Positions 62,483 through 64,000 of a stretch of 64,000 nt of DNA are shown here, piece by piece. Source of the stretch: Actinoallomurus soli (GTDB lineage: Bacteria; Actinomycetota; Actinomycetes; Streptosporangiales; Streptosporangiaceae); the NCBI RefSeq assembly GCF_024055715.1, contig NZ_JAMXMV010000009.1, positions 264,477 to 328,476 of the forward strand. The letters run 5' to 3'. The translations under genes and the position numbers were made by a program. Under the pieces are notes generated by a model, which ran no database searches, was not told where the DNA came from, and saw only the letters and a list, made by a program, of their open reading frames with translations. Position 1 is the stretch's first letter; each line of letters opens with the position of its first letter.

Positions 62483-63934
62483 GATCGGACAGACGGGGCG
62501 CCGCATGTGGTCGTCGTCGGGGGCGGCATCGCGGGGCTGGCGGCGGCGTTCTACCTCAAGGACGAGCCGGTACGGGTGACGGTCCTCGAAGGATCGTCCA
62601 GGCTCGGCGGGAAGCTGGCCGTGTCGGAGGTGGCGGGCGTCGCCGTCGACGAGGGCGCGGAGGCGCTGTACGCCCGGCGTCCGAAGACGACCGGGCTGCT
62701 GAAGGCGGCCGGGCTCGGCGACCGGATCACGTTGGCGGGCACCAAGGCGGCCGCCGTCTGGACGAGGAACGAGATACGGTCGCTGCCCGGCCGCCAGATC
62801 ATGGGCGTGCCCGGCGACCTGGACGAGCTCGCCAGAACCGGCATCCTGTCCGCCGACGGGGTGGCCCGGGCACGGGAGGACTCCGAACTGCCTCCGTCCG
62901 ACCGGAACGGAGACGTCTCCGTCGCCGCGTACGTCGCGGGGCGGCTCGGCCAGGAGGTCGTGGACCGCCTCGTCGACCCGTTCGTCAACGACGTCTACGC
63001 CGGCCGCGCGGAGGAGCTGTCGTTCGAGGCCACGCTGACCCCGCTGGCCGTCGCGTCCCGCAGGTACCCGTCGCTCGCCGCCGCGGCCGCCTCGGTGACG
63101 CCGCCGCCGGACCCGGCCGAGGAGAAGATGCCACCGGGCATCGCCACCCTCACCGGCGGGCTCGGCACGCTGCCCGACCACCTCGCGGAGGTCGTGCTCG
63201 CCGCCTCGCCCGGAGCTGCCGTACGGACGGGGGCCACGGTCACGCAGCTCGCGCGGAGTGAGCGCGGCTGGCGGCTGACCGTGGAGTCCGCCGCCGGCCC
63301 GGAGCACATCGACGCGGACGCGGTGGTGATCGCCGTTCCCGCCGGCCCCGCCGGCCGGTTGCTGGCCGGGGTGCCCGGGGCGACGCAGGCCGCCACCGGG
63401 CTCGCCGAGATCCCGTACGCCGACACGGCGATCATCACGCTCGCCTACCCCCGCGCGGCGTTCCCCGGCGAGCTCACCGGCCGGAGGCTCAGCGGCTACC
63501 GGGTTCCGGTGGTGGACGGGCGTACGGTCAGCGCGGTCACGTTCACGACCGTGAAGTGGCCGCACCTGGCGGGCGAGGTGGAGATCGTACGGTGCCAGGC
63601 GGGCCGGATCGGCGACGAGAAGCTGCTGCAGCGCGACGACGCCGACCTCGCCGCGGTGGCGGCGTCCGAGCTCGCCGAGGCCACCGGCGTGGCCGGCGGT
63701 CCGGTGGCGACCCGGGTCACGCGGTGGGACGGCTCGCTGCCGCAGTACACGGTCGGCCACCCGGACCGGGTGGCGCGTATCCGCGCCTCCGTGGCGGAGC
63801 AGCCCGGCCTCGCGGTCTGCGGCGCCGCGTACGACGGCGTAGGGGTCGGAACGTCCATCGCGACGGCGCGTAAGGCCGCCGACCAGGTCCTCGCCTTCCT
63901 GCGAAAGGACGCCGCCGCTCCTGCCGGACGGTGA
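62465..63934 (+). CDS. Protoporphyrinogen/coproporphyrinogen-oxidase-like flavoprotein
   Basis: A 489-residue FAD amine-oxidase-fold protein closest to HemY/CgoX. ATG 62465 follows AAGGAGCAGG. The N-terminal FAD motif is VVVVGGGIAGLAAAFYL, then EGSSRLGGKL and DEGAEALYARRP, and the C-terminal FAD segment is LAVCGAAYDGVGVGTSIATARKAA. The middle VDPFVNDVYAGRAEELS is the HemY-type active-site region. No other heme genes are nearby, and its leader is shared with the cluster ketoreductase, so it is more likely a recruited dehydrogenase for the polyketide than a housekeeping gene. A heme role cannot be ruled out. Confidence 0.88.
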   Translation: MADNGQDRTDGAPHVVVVGGGIAGLAAAFYLKDEPVRVTVLEGSSRLGGKLAVSEVAGVAVDEGAEALYARRPKTTGLLKAAGLGDRITLAGTKAAAVWTRNEIRSLPGRQIMGVPGDLDELARTGILSADGVARAREDSELPPSDRNGDVSVAAYVAGRLGQEVVDRLVDPFVNDVYAGRAEELSFEATLTPLAVASRRYPSLAAAAASVTPPPDPAEEKMPPGIATLTGGLGTLPDHLAEVVLAASPGAAVRTGATVTQLARSERGWRLTVESAAGPEHIDADAVVIAVPAGPAGRLLAGVPGATQAATGLAEIPYADTAIITLAYPRAAFPGELTGRRLSGYRVPVVDGRTVSAVTFTTVKWPHLAGEVEIVRCQAGRIGDEKLLQRDDADLAAVAASELAEATGVAGGPVATRVTRWDGSLPQYTVGHPDRVARIRASVAEQPGLAVCGAAYDGVGVGTSIATARKAADQVLAFLRKDAAAPAGR

Positions 63935-63945
63935 GATCGAAGGCC

Positions 63946-63985
63946 GCCGGCGCCGGCTCCCCAGGGTCGTGGGGCCGGCGCCGGC
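63946..63985 (+). terminator. Terminator after the flavoprotein gene
   Basis: A perfect 12-bp GC arm pair (GCCGGCGCCGGC at both ends) with an inner CCCCA/TGGGG pairing, 12 bases after the stop at 63934. Confidence 0.7.
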
Positions 63986-64000
63986 CGACATGAACACGGG

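Overview
This is a very GC-rich, densely packed actinomycete segment (most third codon positions G/C, GTG and TTG starts, many 4-bp ATGA overlaps, StrR- and SARP-type regulators). Nothing here fixes the genus; a filamentous actinobacterium (Streptomycetales or Streptosporangiales type) is the safest reading. About 53 protein genes are called. No rRNA, tRNA, CRISPR, transposase or prophage genes were seen.

Region A (1-10.9 kb) is general or unrelated metabolism: a P450 / 3Fe-4S ferredoxin / P450 operon cut by the left edge, a secreted beta-helix glycanase with GH87-like catalytic spacing, a cold-shock-domain protein, and a ROK repressor divergent from a large secreted GH3 glycosidase.

Region B (10.9-27.0 kb) looks like a self-contained and unfamiliar biosynthetic locus. 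On the minus strand are an ATP-grasp ligase, an amino-acid ABC permease and a lipoprotein binding protein. On the plus strand an MFS exporter is followed by a promoter, a long leader, and an 18-codon ORF (MTDAQFLETREDEEVTKW) with an 11-nt Shine-Dalgarno match. A 15-bp-stem hairpin comes next, and then a tightly coupled operon: FGE/SUMF1-like protein, metallo-beta-lactamase-fold protein, serine esterase, class-II asparagine synthetase, an unrecognised 350-aa protein, aldehyde dehydrogenase, threonine-aldolase-like PLP enzyme and a PhyH Fe(II)/2OG oxygenase. A second MFS gene closes the block. This layout is what a ribosomal-peptide (RiPP-like) pathway would show, and it is the best candidate here for an undescribed system.

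Region C (27.1-64 kb) is a type II polyketide cluster. Its minimal PKS operon (cyclase, KS, CLF, ACP, ABC exporter) is accompanied by an acyl-CoA carboxylase beta subunit, an ActIII-type ketoreductase, a two-domain aromatase/cyclase, five paralogous FAD monooxygenases, a tandem-ABM-domain oxygenase, an O-methyltransferase, NmrA and SDR proteins, and a protoporphyrinogen-oxidase-like flavoprotein. Embedded at 39.2-47.3 kb is a nitrogen cassette: GNAT, adenylosuccinate-lyase-like, amidase, glutamine-synthetase-like, heme-oxygenase-like DUF3050 protein, ferredoxin and an unknown 645-aa protein. The first four match the enzyme types that make and carry hydrazine in fosfazinomycin and kinamycin biosynthesis. 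The inference is an atypical angucycline of the diazobenzofluorene (kinamycin/lomaiviticin) kind or another N-N-containing aromatic polyketide.

Regulation of region C: a StrR/NovG-type ParB-domain activator (61.2-62.3 kb) is present, and sites matching the published StrR operator pattern (GTTCGACTG-N11-CAGTCGAAC) lie in the divergent promoters at 41.0 and 54.9 kb, with weaker versions at 28.3 and 57.96 kb. A SARP and two AraC-type proteins are also present. The last two FAD monooxygenases share a 414-bp nearly identical 3' segment, a sign of recent duplication or gene conversion.
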